Program-made: the position numbers and the translations under genes
Assembly (NCBI RefSeq): GCF_008710745.1
Contig: NZ_VYSA01000002.1
Span: 558,001-622,000, forward strand
Source: Microbacterium rhizomatis
Lineage (GTDB): Bacteria; Actinomycetota; Actinomycetes; Actinomycetales; Microbacteriaceae
DNA: 64,000 nucleotides
Reading direction: 5' to 3'
The notes under the pieces: generated by a model
The model's database searches: none
What the model was told of the DNA's origin: nothing
What the model saw: only the letters and a program-made list of their open reading frames with translations
Shown here: positions 52,270-60,633 of the stretch, piece by piece
Position numbering within the stretch: the first letter of the stretch is position 1
How the letters are laid out: each line of letters begins with the position of its first letter

Positions 52270-53313
52270 TCAGCCGCGAAGTGCGGCGATCGCTTCGTAG
52301 CTTCGGGCGGCGTTGCCGAGCGAGTTGGGCGTGTTGGGCGCGACGGCGGTGTTGCCCGCGTTGTCCTGCTCGTACATCCCGTACCGCTGACCGCGGTTGC
52401 GCTGCAGCGCCGACAGGATCTCCTGGTAGGGGATATTGCCCGCGCCGAACTCGATGATGTCGTAGCCGTTGCCCGAGGCCGGGTTGATCTTTCCGTCCTT
52501 CAGGTGCACCAGCGGGAACCTGCGCGGGTCGCGCTGCAGGTACTCGACCGGCTCGAAGCCCGGGTACTGGTGCTTACCGACGTAGGCCCAGTAGATGTCC
52601 ATCTCGAACTTGACGAGGTCGGGGTCGAAGTTGTCCCAGAGCACGTCGTAGATGCGGCGGGAGGTGTTGGCTCCTGCGGCGTCGGTCGCCCAGTTCCACT
52701 CGCCGTTGTGCGTGTGTGTGTACAGCCCCTTGAGTCCTGCGGCCTTGGCCTTCTGCCCCCAGACGTTCCAGTTCTGCGCTGCCGTCGTCCACGCCGCTTC
52801 GGTGCGGCCGGACGCGATCGCCCCGCCCTGCCCGAGATACGGCATCCCCAGGACGTTGGCGATCTCGATCTGCGCGTCGATGTTGCCGGCGTTGAGGTTG
52901 ACGTGGCTGCCGACGGCGCGCAGGCCGTTGTCATCCAGCAGCTGACGGATCTGCGCCGGCGTGATGGCGCCGTTGGCGCCCTGCGTGTAACCGGCGAACT
53001 CGATCTCCGAGTAGCCGATGTTGGCGAGCTCTTCCAGCACCGGGCGGAAGCCGAGCGAGCTGACCTTGTCGCGCACGGTGAACAGCTGGATGCCGAGACG
53101 GTTGACCGGCACGAGCCGGACTCCCGAGCTCGCGGTGGGCCCTGCGGCGGCTGCCGCGGGGCCGAATCCCGACGCGGCGGATGCCGCGGTGGGGGCCATG
53201 GCAGCTCCGAGGCCGACGGCGACGGAAGACGCCGCCAGAGCCTTGAGCAGATTCCGGCGACTCATCGGCGCTGCCGAGATCGTCGGATGCCCCTGGTTGT
53301 GATTGTGACTCAT
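52270..53313 (-). CDS. Tat-exported sugar phosphate isomerase/epimerase-like protein
   Basis: A 347-residue TIM-barrel protein with a Tat signal, SRRNLLKALAASSVAVGLG (twin arginine at about 19-20). The mature part has the xylose-isomerase-like motifs IGYSEIEFAGYTQG, NLNAGNIDAQIEIANVLG, GLYTHTHNGEW, KFEMDIYWAYVGKHQYP and HLKDGKI. Tat export fits a protein that must fold, perhaps with a metal, before secretion. Related secreted isomerases act with ThuA/sorbosone-dehydrogenase proteins on sugar polymers. AAGGAGA is 4 nt before the ATG. It lies 5 kb from the tatACB operon. Confidence 0.88.
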   Translation of the reverse strand: MSHNHNQGHPTISAAPMSRRNLLKALAASSVAVGLGAAMAPTAASAASGFGPAAAAAGPTASSGVRLVPVNRLGIQLFTVRDKVSSLGFRPVLEELANIGYSEIEFAGYTQGANGAITPAQIRQLLDDNGLRAVGSHVNLNAGNIDAQIEIANVLGMPYLGQGGAIASGRTEAAWTTAAQNWNVWGQKAKAAGLKGLYTHTHNGEWNWATDAAGANTSRRIYDVLWDNFDPDLVKFEMDIYWAYVGKHQYPGFEPVEYLQRDPRRFPLVHLKDGKINPASGNGYDIIEFGAGNIPYQEILSALQRNRGQRYGMYEQDNAGNTAVAPNTPNSLGNAARSYEAIAALRG

Positions 53314-53365
53314 CTCTCTCCTTCGAGGTGGGTCCGACCCCGGAAAGCCCGGGACCGGTTCGGGT

Positions 53366-53399
53366 ACGGTGGCCCGCGGCGTGAGCCGCGGGCCACCGT
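53366..53399 (-). terminator. Terminator of the sorbosone-dehydrogenase gene
   Basis: ACGGTGGCCCGCGGC (53366-53380) and GCCGCGGGCCACCGT (53385-53399) form a perfect 15-bp stem with a GTGA loop just after the stop of the leftward gene ending at 53408. Confidence 0.75.
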
Positions 53400-53407
53400 T
53401 TGATCTG

Positions 53408-56400
53408 TTACTGGCGGACGGTGAGCGTGAGCGTCGTCGAGCTCTTGGCCACCCCCGTCGACCCGTCGTAGCTCGCCAGCACCTGGTAGGCGCCGACGGT
53501 CGCGAGCTTCGGCAGGAGGATCGACGCGTTGCCCGACTGGTCGACCAGGGTCGCCACGGTCGCGACCGTGGTCGTGCCGCGCTTGACCGTGACGGTCACC
53601 GTGCCGGTGGGCACGATCCCCGTCGAGGACTCGACGTGGATCGACGCCGTGGCGGCGACCGTCGGCTTGACCGGGTCGGGCGAGACCGTGCCGGTCGTCG
53701 TCGACTTGGCCTGCGCGACAGTCAGCCGGCCTGTTCCGACGGACGACTTGAACACCTGGTCGGCACCGTAGGTGGCCCGCAGTGTATGCGTGCCGACCGG
53801 CAGGTCCGCTGCCAGGGCGATCGTCGCCTTCCCGTCGGCACCCAGGGTGCCGCGACCCACCTCGGTCTCACCCGAGCGGATGACGACCTCGCCCGTGGGC
53901 GTTCCCGTCGCTGCGTGGGTGACCTGCACGTCCACCGACCCGGGCGCGCCGTACGTGACGCGCGGCGAATCGAGGGTGACGAGCGTCCGCGTGTCGACCG
54001 TCGGCTCGTTGGGAGCCTGCAGGTTGATCGTGAACGAGACCGTCTTGACCGGCGAGACGTTGCCGCCCGTGTCGGTCGCGCGGTACTGCAGGTTGTAGAC
54101 GCCGTTCGTGTTGAACGTGACCCCGTACTGCTGGTTGGCAGCCAGGTTGGTCCACGTCGCCCCACCGTCACGCGAGTACTGCACGGTCGACAGCGCGCCG
54201 TTGTCGGCGGCCTGCACGGCGAACCGCACCGGGACGTTGTACACCCCGCCGACGCCCGTGGGGGCGGCGGGTGCCAGGGTGTGCGCGGTCGTGGGTGCCG
54301 CGACATCCGCGACGCCGTTGCCCACCATCGTGATCGAGTCAACGGCCAGCTCGGAAGCCGAGGTCACGTACAGTGCGCCGGTGCCGGTCGGGGCGGTGAA
54401 GTTGATCGCCACGTCCTTCCAGCCCGCGCCACCCGGGATCGTCGCGGTGGCGAAGGGAGCAGCATCCGCCGCACCCCAGCGCAGCTGAACCTGACCTGCG
54501 CCGCTCGCCCGGACGACAGCCCCGGTGATCCCCGAGAAGTTCACGGGGTCGAAGCGGAGGAAGTCGCCGTTGCCGAGACCGCGGATCGCGTTGCCCGCCG
54601 AAGCGGTCTCGTCTTCGTAGACGATCACGCCCTGACGTCCGATCGCGTGCTCAGCCTGCTGCAGCTTGGGGTTGAGGCGCACGGACGCCTCTCCCGTCGC
54701 GGCCGGAAGGCCGTTCGCGCCGTTGTCGGTGTAGGTCACCACGACCGCGCCGTAGATCAGCGCGCCGGAGCCGTGCTCGGGCGAGTTGGGGTCGGTGCGC
54801 CATGCGCCCGTGCACCCGGTTCCCGAGACCTCGGGGTGAGCGTGCTCGTCATGGCCGAGGCCGTACGTCCATGCCACCCGGGTGCACACCGGCGAGTTGC
54901 CGTCTTCGGCGTCGGTCACCGACACCTTGTACGGTGCGACCTGGCCCCAGTCGAGGAATCCGCCGTTGCCGGGGTAGTCGACCGTGACGACCGGTGCCTG
55001 GTTTCCGACCGAGATCGCCCGGCTGGTGAGGCTGAACTTGCCGCTGGCATCCGTGACCCGCAGGCGTGCGGTGTAGGCGCCCAGCGTCGTGTAGGTGTTG
55101 GATGCCGTCACCCCCGTCGCGTCGAAGGTTCCGTCGCCGTCGAAGTCCCACTGGTAGGTGATCGCGTCGCCATCGGGGTCGGACGAGGTCGAAGCGTCGA
55201 ACTGCACCGTCAACGGCGCGGTCGAAGAGGACTGCGGAGTGGCGGTGAAGCGCGCCTGGGGCGACTTGTTGCCCTCGACGTACGAGATTCGATAGAGACC
55301 CGCATCCGGGTTCGCACGGAAGAATCCATCGCCGTACTCGAGGACGTACATCGAGCCGTCAGGCCCGAACTCCATGTCCATCGGGTTGTCGTGGATCGGC
55401 TGCGCCGCCGCCGACAGTGCCGAGTTCGGCAGGAAGTCGGCGATGTGCGTGAGCTCGAAGGTGTTCCAGTCGACGGTGAGCGCCGCGATGTAGTCCTGCG
55501 AGAACTCGCCCATGAACGACTTGCGGTCCCAGTAGGCCGGGAACTTCGTGGTCGACGGGTTGGATGCGTCGTAGTGGTAGGTGGGTCCGCCCATTGGGCC
55601 TTGACCCGTGCCACTTCCGAAGTTCACGAACTCGTCCCACGGCTGGTCTCCGGGGTTGTCGCCGTAGTACGCCGTTGCCGGACGCGGTGCCGGCAACTGG
55701 GTGAGACCGGTGTTCCAGCGCGAGTCGTTCACGAGGTTCGCCGGGTCGAAGAACGCGCCGGGCGTGTTCGTGGCGTAGTCCCAGTCGTTGTAGGCGAAGT
55801 TGTCACCGGTCATGAATGGCCACCCGCCGTTGTGCGGGTCGTCCAGGCTGGCGGCGTTCCACTCGACGAGCCCCATGGGGCCACGGCCTGCGCTTGCGGC
55901 GACGGCCTTGGTCGCGTCGGGGCCGTAGTCGCCCCACGTGATCGAGTTGGTGGCGGAGTCGACCTCGATGCGGAACGGGTTGCGCACGCCCATGATGAAG
56001 ATCTCGGGACGGGTCTTCTCCGTCCCCGGGGCGAACAGGTTGCCCTCGGGGATCGTGTAGCCGCCCTCGGGTTCGGGGTGGATGCGCAGGATCTTGCCGC
56101 GGAGGTCGTTGGTGTTGCCGGCACCGCGGCGCGAGTCGAAGCCGGGGTTCATGCCCGGGGCGTCGTTGTTCGGCGCGAAGCCGTTCGCTCCGGGGGTGCT
56201 GGCGGGGGTGTTGTCACCCGTGCTGAGGTAGAGGTTTCCCTCGTCGTCGAAGTCGATGTCGGCCCCGACGTGGCAGCACTGGCCGCGCTGGACGGGAACG
56301 TCCAGGATGACCTTCTCGCTGGCGAGGTCGATCGCGTTGCCGGTCCAGGTGAAGCGCGAGAGTCGGTTGACGCCCTTCCACTGGTCCCAGTACGACTCGT

Positions 56401-56881
56401 CGGCTCCTGCCGGCAGCGAGTTCGGCGCGGAGCCGGTGGGGGTGTCGGGCGTGCCGTCGCCGTTGGCGTCGATCGGCGCGTACACCAGGTAGACCCAGTT
56501 GTTCTCGGCGAAGCCGGGGTCAAGCGCCACCGTCTGCAGTCCGTCCTCGGAGTTCGAGTAGACGGGAACGGTGGTGACGACCTTCGTCACGCCCGTTCCT
56601 GGATCGGTCAGGCGGACCTCGCCGTTGCGGGCGGTGTGGATGATGCGGCTGTCGGGAAGGACGGCGAGATCGATCGGCTCGCCGACGTTCTTCGTCAGCA
56701 GCACCTTCTCGTAGTTCGACCAGTTGAGAGCGGCATCCGCTCCCGCTTCTCCGCCGTGGTCGACGCCGTCGTGCGCGGACGCCGGAACGGTGGCGAGAAG
56801 CGCCGCCGTCAAGGTCAGTGCGCCCGCCGCAGCGACGGCCGAGAGGGACCGTCGTCGAGAACGCCTCAGAGTATGATTCAT
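53408..56881 (-). CDS. Secreted glucose/sorbosone dehydrogenase-PKD-Ig multidomain protein
   Basis: A 1157-residue exported protein. Signal peptide: AGALTLTAALLATVPASAHD. Residues 55-525 form a glucose/sorbosone dehydrogenase (GSDH) six-bladed beta-propeller with PVYSNSEDGLQTVALDPGF, GQCCHVGADIDFDDEGNLYLSTGD and RPEIFIMGVRNPFRIEV, a PQQ-type enzyme family. A PKD domain follows (SPQARFTATPQSSSTAPLTVQFDASTSSDPDGD region), then a carbohydrate-binding-like domain (EHAIGRQGVIVYEDETAS...), an Ig-like sugar-hydrolase-associated module and two Big_3-type Ig domains with GTLGADGKATIAL. The assembly is typical of secreted polysaccharide degradation. AGGAGC lies 9 nt before the ATG. Terminated by the hairpin at 53366-53399. 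Confidence 0.9.
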   Translation of the reverse strand: MNHTLRRSRRRSLSAVAAAGALTLTAALLATVPASAHDGVDHGGEAGADAALNWSNYEKVLLTKNVGEPIDLAVLPDSRIIHTARNGEVRLTDPGTGVTKVVTTVPVYSNSEDGLQTVALDPGFAENNWVYLVYAPIDANGDGTPDTPTGSAPNSLPAGADESYWDQWKGVNRLSRFTWTGNAIDLASEKVILDVPVQRGQCCHVGADIDFDDEGNLYLSTGDNTPASTPGANGFAPNNDAPGMNPGFDSRRGAGNTNDLRGKILRIHPEPEGGYTIPEGNLFAPGTEKTRPEIFIMGVRNPFRIEVDSATNSITWGDYGPDATKAVAASAGRGPMGLVEWNAASLDDPHNGGWPFMTGDNFAYNDWDYATNTPGAFFDPANLVNDSRWNTGLTQLPAPRPATAYYGDNPGDQPWDEFVNFGSGTGQGPMGGPTYHYDASNPSTTKFPAYWDRKSFMGEFSQDYIAALTVDWNTFELTHIADFLPNSALSAAAQPIHDNPMDMEFGPDGSMYVLEYGDGFFRANPDAGLYRISYVEGNKSPQARFTATPQSSSTAPLTVQFDASTSSDPDGDAITYQWDFDGDGTFDATGVTASNTYTTLGAYTARLRVTDASGKFSLTSRAISVGNQAPVVTVDYPGNGGFLDWGQVAPYKVSVTDAEDGNSPVCTRVAWTYGLGHDEHAHPEVSGTGCTGAWRTDPNSPEHGSGALIYGAVVVTYTDNGANGLPAATGEASVRLNPKLQQAEHAIGRQGVIVYEDETASAGNAIRGLGNGDFLRFDPVNFSGITGAVVRASGAGQVQLRWGAADAAPFATATIPGGAGWKDVAINFTAPTGTGALYVTSASELAVDSITMVGNGVADVAAPTTAHTLAPAAPTGVGGVYNVPVRFAVQAADNGALSTVQYSRDGGATWTNLAANQQYGVTFNTNGVYNLQYRATDTGGNVSPVKTVSFTINLQAPNEPTVDTRTLVTLDSPRVTYGAPGSVDVQVTHAATGTPTGEVVIRSGETEVGRGTLGADGKATIALAADLPVGTHTLRATYGADQVFKSSVGTGRLTVAQAKSTTTGTVSPDPVKPTVAATASIHVESSTGIVPTGTVTVTVKRGTTTVATVATLVDQSGNASILLPKLATVGAYQVLASYDGSTGVAKSSTTLTLTVRQ

Positions 56882-57161
56882 CGTGATACAGCTCCTGGGT
56901 GGTGTCTTGCCCGTCAGGGTTGTTTTCAGGCCGGGTCACTACCTGCCGCTTCAGACGGCGGGGCGTATGGTGGCCCGGTTTTTCGTGTCTGTGCGCGCCG
57001 TACGTCTCCGCGCGCGCTGACCCCTCCTTTCGTCTCGTCGTCGAGCGATGGGCATATGCCGTAGACCTCTTCGTCTCGTCGGGCTCGAGAGGGCTGAGGC
57101 CCGGCACACGATCCCGAGAGCGGCACTTTCTACGACCGCCCAGGCGTCATCCTGACCGAGG

Positions 57162-57182
57162 TTTGATCGAGAGTCAATCAAA
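57162..57182. promoter_or_regulatory. TTTGAT-N9-ATCAAA palindrome, candidate operator
   Basis: TTTGAT (57162-57167) and ATCAAA (57177-57182) are exact inverted repeats, separated by 9 nt, in an otherwise GC-rich region about 280 nt upstream of the dehydrogenase start and 45 nt upstream of the tatA promoter. A sugar-responsive repressor is the natural candidate. Confidence 0.4.
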
Positions 57183-57226
57183 AGTTGCCAATGTGTCGTT
57201 CCACAATGAATTGATGTACGTCACTC

Positions 57227-57256
57227 TTGTAGTTGTAGATAGGCACCTATTAGGAT
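57227..57256 (+). promoter_or_regulatory. tatA promoter, TTGTAG-N18-TAGGAT
   Basis: TTGTAG (57227-57232) and TAGGAT (57251-57256) with an 18-nt spacer, about 100 nt upstream of tatA. Both boxes match sigma-70-like consensus well for an actinobacterium. Confidence 0.5.
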
Positions 57257-57354
57257 CGGGCAAACATATCCGCGACGGCTCAGCCGCCGGACCACGAGTG
57301 ATCCGAGCCGGCATCGACGCCGAGCCGGCATCGCACCCAACGAAGGGCGAAGAC

Positions 57355-57606
57355 ATGCTGCAAGGCCTGACCGGATGGCACCTCCTGATCGTTCTGGCGG
57401 TGATCCTGCTGTTGTTCGGTGCGGCGAAGCTGCCCGCGCTGGCGAAGAGCGTCGGGCAGTCCGCCCGCGTCTTCAAGGGCGAGATGAAGGCGATGAAGGA
57501 CGAAGGAACGTCTGACACGACGCTCGAGGCGACCGACCACGACGCCGCTCCCGCCGCCGCTCCCGCGACGGCGGACGCGAGCGGAGCAGTCCGCACCGAG
57601 CACTGA
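57355..57606 (+). CDS. tatA: TatA, twin-arginine translocase subunit
   Basis: An 83-residue TatA. The N-terminal transmembrane helix WHLLIVLAVILLLFGAAKLPAL with the F-G-x-x-K-L-P hinge is followed by the amphipathic helix LAKSVGQSARVFKGEMKAMKDE and an acidic, alanine-rich tail. It forms the protein-conducting ring of the Tat system. ATG 57355 is supported by GAAGGG upstream. First gene of tatA-tatC-tatB. Confidence 0.9.
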   Translation: MLQGLTGWHLLIVLAVILLLFGAAKLPALAKSVGQSARVFKGEMKAMKDEGTSDTTLEATDHDAAPAAAPATADASGAVRTEH

Positions 57607-57613
57607 CCTCACG

Positions 57614-58447
57614 ATGGTCGCCATCGATCCCCCTCGCACAGCGAAGGGGCCAGGAGCGCGGCGCGCCAAGGCGATGTCGCTCGCCGGGCACCTGCTCGAG
57701 CTGAAGAAGCGCCTGATGATCTCGGCGGCGGCGGTCGTGGTCGGGATGGTCGTGGCCTTCGCGATCACCGAGCCGATCATCGACCTGCTCACCGAGCCGA
57801 TCCGTGCGGTCGCCGCCGTCCGCGGCGACGACTTCGCACTGCTCAACTTCGAGACGGTCACCAGCGGCTTCGATCTGCGACTGCGGATCGCTTTCGCGAT
57901 CGGGATCCTGCTGTCGGCTCCCGTCTGGCTGTGGCAGGTGTGGGCGTTCGTCATGCCGGCATTGACCCGCTCCGAGGTGCGCCGCACGATCGCATTCCTC
58001 GGCGCTGCCATCCCGCTGTTCTTCGCCGGGTGCTACGTGGGCTGGCTCACGATGCCCCACATCGTCGAGTTGATGGCGCAGTTCGTTCCCGAGCAGGGTG
58101 CGCAGTTCTACACCGCGTCGTACTACTACGACTTCACGTTCAAGCTGCTCATCGTGGTGGGGATCGCCTTCGTGCTCCCCGTGTTCCTCGTGGCGCTCAA
58201 CGTCGCGGGGATCGTGTCGGGGCGGGCGATCCTGCGCAGCTGGCGGATCGCCGTGCTCGTGTCGGTCATCTTCGCGGCGATCGCGACCCCCGCGGCGGAT
58301 GTGGCCTCGATGGCGATGCTCTCCGGCATCCTCATCGTCCTCTTCTTCGCCGCGGGGCTGCTCTCGATGCTCTTCGACCGCCGGCGGACCAAGAGGCAGG
58401 ATGCTGCGCTCTCGGCGGGAATCGACCTGGGTGGTACGCCGCTATGA
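57614..58447 (+). CDS. tatC: TatC, twin-arginine translocase core subunit
   Basis: A 277-residue TatC with six transmembrane helices. Recognisable features are MSLAGHLLELKKRLMISAAAVVVGMVVAF, the conserved first cytosolic region that contacts signal peptides, the FALLNFETVTSGFDLRLRIAF segment, the P-rich AFVMPALTRSEVRRTI loop and EQGAQFYTASYYYDFTFKLLIV. The recognised start ATG 57614 may be one of two (the next is 57674). It overlaps tatB by 4 nt. It recognises Tat substrates such as the isomerase at 52270-53313. Confidence 0.93.
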   Translation: MVAIDPPRTAKGPGARRAKAMSLAGHLLELKKRLMISAAAVVVGMVVAFAITEPIIDLLTEPIRAVAAVRGDDFALLNFETVTSGFDLRLRIAFAIGILLSAPVWLWQVWAFVMPALTRSEVRRTIAFLGAAIPLFFAGCYVGWLTMPHIVELMAQFVPEQGAQFYTASYYYDFTFKLLIVVGIAFVLPVFLVALNVAGIVSGRAILRSWRIAVLVSVIFAAIATPAADVASMAMLSGILIVLFFAAGLLSMLFDRRRTKRQDAALSAGIDLGGTPL

Positions 58448-58875
58448 CGCTCGGTCTCACGTTCGAGAAGCTCATGCTGATCGCGCTCGTCGCGGTCATG
58501 CTGGTCGGCCCTACCCGGCTGCCGGCGTATGCCGTAGGACTCGCCCGCGTCGTCACCCGCGTGCGGGACTTCGCGAAGACCGCGCGCGAGCAGGTGCGCG
58601 AAGACCTCGGACCGGACATGCCCGACATCGACTGGCGTCAGCTCGATCCGCGCCGGTACGACCCACGGCGGATCATCCGCGAGAGCCTGCTGGATGACGC
58701 GCCCCCTCCCCCGACGCCATCGCCATCGCCATCGCCATCGCCATCGCCATCGCCATCGCCATCGCCATCGCCATCGCCATCGCCATCGCCATCGCCATCG
58801 CCATCGCCATCGCTATCGCTATCGCAATCCACCCCCGACTCCAGGGACGGCGAGCGGCAGGACGCGCCGTCATGA
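58444..58875 (+). CDS. tatB: TatB-like translocase subunit with Ser-Pro repeat tail
   Basis: A 143-residue TatA/B family protein. The N-terminal helix LTFEKLMLIALVAVMLVGPTRLPAYAVGLARVV with GPTRLP hinge marks it as TatB-like, and the amphipathic helix RDFAKTAREQVREDLGPDMPDIDW is followed by YDPRRIIRESLLDD. The last 50 residues are a near-perfect (Pro-Ser)n tract made by a hexanucleotide repeat, with Leu-Ser/Gln-Ser interruptions at the end. Such a tail is unusual for TatB and is prone to length change by slippage. It overlaps tatC by 4 nt. Confidence 0.85.
   Translation: MTLGLTFEKLMLIALVAVMLVGPTRLPAYAVGLARVVTRVRDFAKTAREQVREDLGPDMPDIDWRQLDPRRYDPRRIIRESLLDDAPPPPTPSPSPSPSPSPSPSPSPSPSPSPSPSPSPSPSLSLSQSTPDSRDGERQDAPS
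58716..58829 (+). repeat. Hexanucleotide repeat GCCATC inside tatB
   Basis: Sixteen perfect copies of GCCATC (58716-58811) followed by two GCTATC and one GCAATC. In the tatB frame it encodes Pro-Ser repeats, then Leu-Ser twice and Gln-Ser. Because each unit is 6 bp, loss or gain of copies keeps the frame. Confidence 0.92.
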
Positions 58876-58985
58876 CCGGTCCTCTTGGTCGAGGTCGCTC
58901 TGCAGTTGCGAAGACCCGACGCGCCTGCATTGTGAGGTGATCTGCGGGCAGCCCCCTTGTCGGCGGCCATCGCTATGGTGCCCGC

Positions 58986-59957
58986 ATGACGATCGATCCC
59001 CGCACGCTCGACTGGCTGCTCGACTCCGACCCGGCTCTGCGCTGGCAGGTCGAACGCGACATCGTCGGGTCACCACCGCAGACGTGGCAGGCGACGCGAG
59101 CGCGAGTCGCGACGGAGGGCTTCGGCGCCCGCCTGCTCGCGAAGCAGGATGCCGACGGCCAGTGGGCCGGTGGCTCGTTCTTCCCGGCGGGCTTCTTCGA
59201 CAGCGCAGAACCCGACGAGCCGGGCCAGCCGTGGATCGCCACGACGTGGTCGCTGAAAGACCTCAGAGACTGGGGGCTTGATGCCGGGGTCCTGGCCGAT
59301 ACGGCACAGAAGCTCGCCGAGAACAGCCGATGGGAGTACGGCGACCTGCCCTACTGGGGCGGAGAAGTCGATGTCTGCATCAACTCGTACACTCTGGCCA
59401 CAGGTGCGTGGCTCGGTGCCGACGTGTCCGGCCTGATCGCCTGGTTCCCCGCTCACCGCCTCGCCGACGGCGGCTGGAACTGCGAGGCGGAAGAGGGTGA
59501 CTCCGTGCGCTCCTCCTTCCACTCGACCTTGAATGCGGTTCGAGGCATGCTCGCGTACGAGCAGATCACCGGCGACGAGGGCCTGCGCGACGCGCGCCAC
59601 GGCGGCGAGGAGTATCTGCTCGAGCGACGTCTGCTGTACCGCGCGAGCACCGGCGAGCGGGTCGGAGGGTTCGTGGCCGAGTTCGTCTATCCGAACCGCC
59701 ACAGATACAGCGCACTGGCCGCGCTCGACCACTTCCGCGAGGCCTCGATCCTAGAGGGCACTGCGCCCGATGCGCGGCTCGCGGATGCGATCGACCTCGT
59801 GCGTTCCTTACGACAGCCCGACGGCACGTGGCTGCAGGGCGCACCGCTCGCCGGTCGCACGTGGTTCGACGTCGATGTCGCCGAGGGTGAGCCGTCGCGC
59901 TGGCTCACGCTCAGCGGCACGCGCGTGCTCGACTGGTGGGACTCCGCGTCGGGGTAG
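58986..59957 (+). CDS. Squalene-cyclase-like (alpha/alpha-barrel) protein
   Basis: A 323-residue protein of the terpenoid cyclase/protein prenyltransferase alpha-alpha toroid fold. QW-like repeats are seen in LLAKQDADGQWAGGSFF, LADGGWNCEAEEGDSVRSSFHST and LVRSLRQPDGTWLQGAPLAG, each spacing a helix pair. It lacks the DXDD motif of squalene-hopene cyclases, so it is probably not a cyclase. A TATGGT -10 box lies 6 nt before the ATG (leaderless). Alone in its strand and orientation. Confidence 0.82.
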   Translation: MTIDPRTLDWLLDSDPALRWQVERDIVGSPPQTWQATRARVATEGFGARLLAKQDADGQWAGGSFFPAGFFDSAEPDEPGQPWIATTWSLKDLRDWGLDAGVLADTAQKLAENSRWEYGDLPYWGGEVDVCINSYTLATGAWLGADVSGLIAWFPAHRLADGGWNCEAEEGDSVRSSFHSTLNAVRGMLAYEQITGDEGLRDARHGGEEYLLERRLLYRASTGERVGGFVAEFVYPNRHRYSALAALDHFREASILEGTAPDARLADAIDLVRSLRQPDGTWLQGAPLAGRTWFDVDVAEGEPSRWLTLSGTRVLDWWDSASG

Positions 59958-60018
59958 TCGCTCACCCGTCGTCCCTTCCGCTGGATCGCAATCAATCGAC
60001 CTGAGCGGCTGCCCCTCA

Positions 60019-60201
60019 ATGCGTCCGCGCTCTCCACATTGCGTATTACTATACTTAGGAGCTATCGCCGTCGGCGGGCTCCTCACCGCCATTCTCGCGG
60101 TCGGGATCGCGTTCCTTCCGATCTGCCGCGACACCAGTTCAATCAGCGCGATCTCCCTCAATAGCGGCGGCGTCACTCCCCCGACCTGCTGGGCTCAGTA
60201 A
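60019..60201 (+). CDS. Small membrane peptide, 60 aa
   Basis: MRPRSPHCVLLYLGAIAVGG and following residues make one strong transmembrane helix (about 8-32), then a short Ser-rich, cysteine-containing tail (about 34-60). No family recognised. ATG 60019 is tentative. TATACT (60049-60054), within the frame, looks like a -10 box and may serve the next gene instead. Confidence 0.4.
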   Translation: MRPRSPHCVLLYLGAIAVGGLLTAILAVGIAFLPICRDTSSISAISLNSGGVTPPTCWAQ

Positions 60202-60215
60202 CGAAAGAAGGCGCC

Positions 60216-60614
60216 ATGAGACTTAGTCCGATACGAAAGGCCTCTCTCCTTGTCGCCATGATCGCGATCGCTGCATCGGCGACACTGGTGATCGCTAGCT
60301 TCATCGTGGGGATCGACACAGCACTCGGCGAGGCCCTGTCGAGCACCGGGTCGATGTCGACGCTGGTATTCGTGGTGCTGGCTGTCGTATTGAGTGCGCC
60401 AAATCCTCGGAGCGCACCGCAGACATACGCGACCCTCGACGCTCCCACCGCGCGGCGGGGTAGACATGGCCGCGTCACGCCGAGCGAGACGGGCCCACGA
60501 AAGATCAGCCTGCTAACGGGCAGAGCGCACCGATTCCCGCGCATACGAACAAGAAAGCAAAGAACACAAACTCCCTTGGTTGTTCCTTCCGGGCCGAACG
60601 CGGCCCACAAGTGA
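60216..60614 (+). CDS. Small membrane protein, 132 aa
   Basis: GAAAGAAGG lies 6 nt before ATG 60216. Two transmembrane helices (about residues 9-33 and 47-60) make a plausible small membrane protein, but the remaining 70 residues are arginine- and proline-rich and lack the codon bias of the first part. The gene may be frameshifted or extended by mutation, or genuinely carry a disordered tail. It forms a tandem with the peptide at 60019. Confidence 0.5.
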   Translation: MRLSPIRKASLLVAMIAIAASATLVIASFIVGIDTALGEALSSTGSMSTLVFVVLAVVLSAPNPRSAPQTYATLDAPTARRGRHGRVTPSETGPRKISLLTGRAHRFPRIRTRKQRTQTPLVVPSGPNAAHK

Positions 60615-60633
60615 GCATCCGCTCAAGACGCGA

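Larger units (their letters stand above)
56882..57354. other. 473-bp divergent control region
   Basis: Between the leftward dehydrogenase gene and the rightward tatA gene. It contains the TTTGAT-N9-ATCAAA palindrome (57162-57182) and the tatA promoter (57227-57256). Otherwise I see no gene; the sequence around 56980-57130 is GC-rich and unstructured. Confidence 0.6.

Noticed and set aside
52216..53403. 395-codon + strand frame opposite the Tat-exported isomerase
   Set aside because: Antisense to an isomerase with intact Tat signal and metal motifs.
58716..58829. Short repeats as a possible CRISPR array
   Set aside because: Units are 6 bp, contiguous, without spacers, and lie in frame inside tatB.
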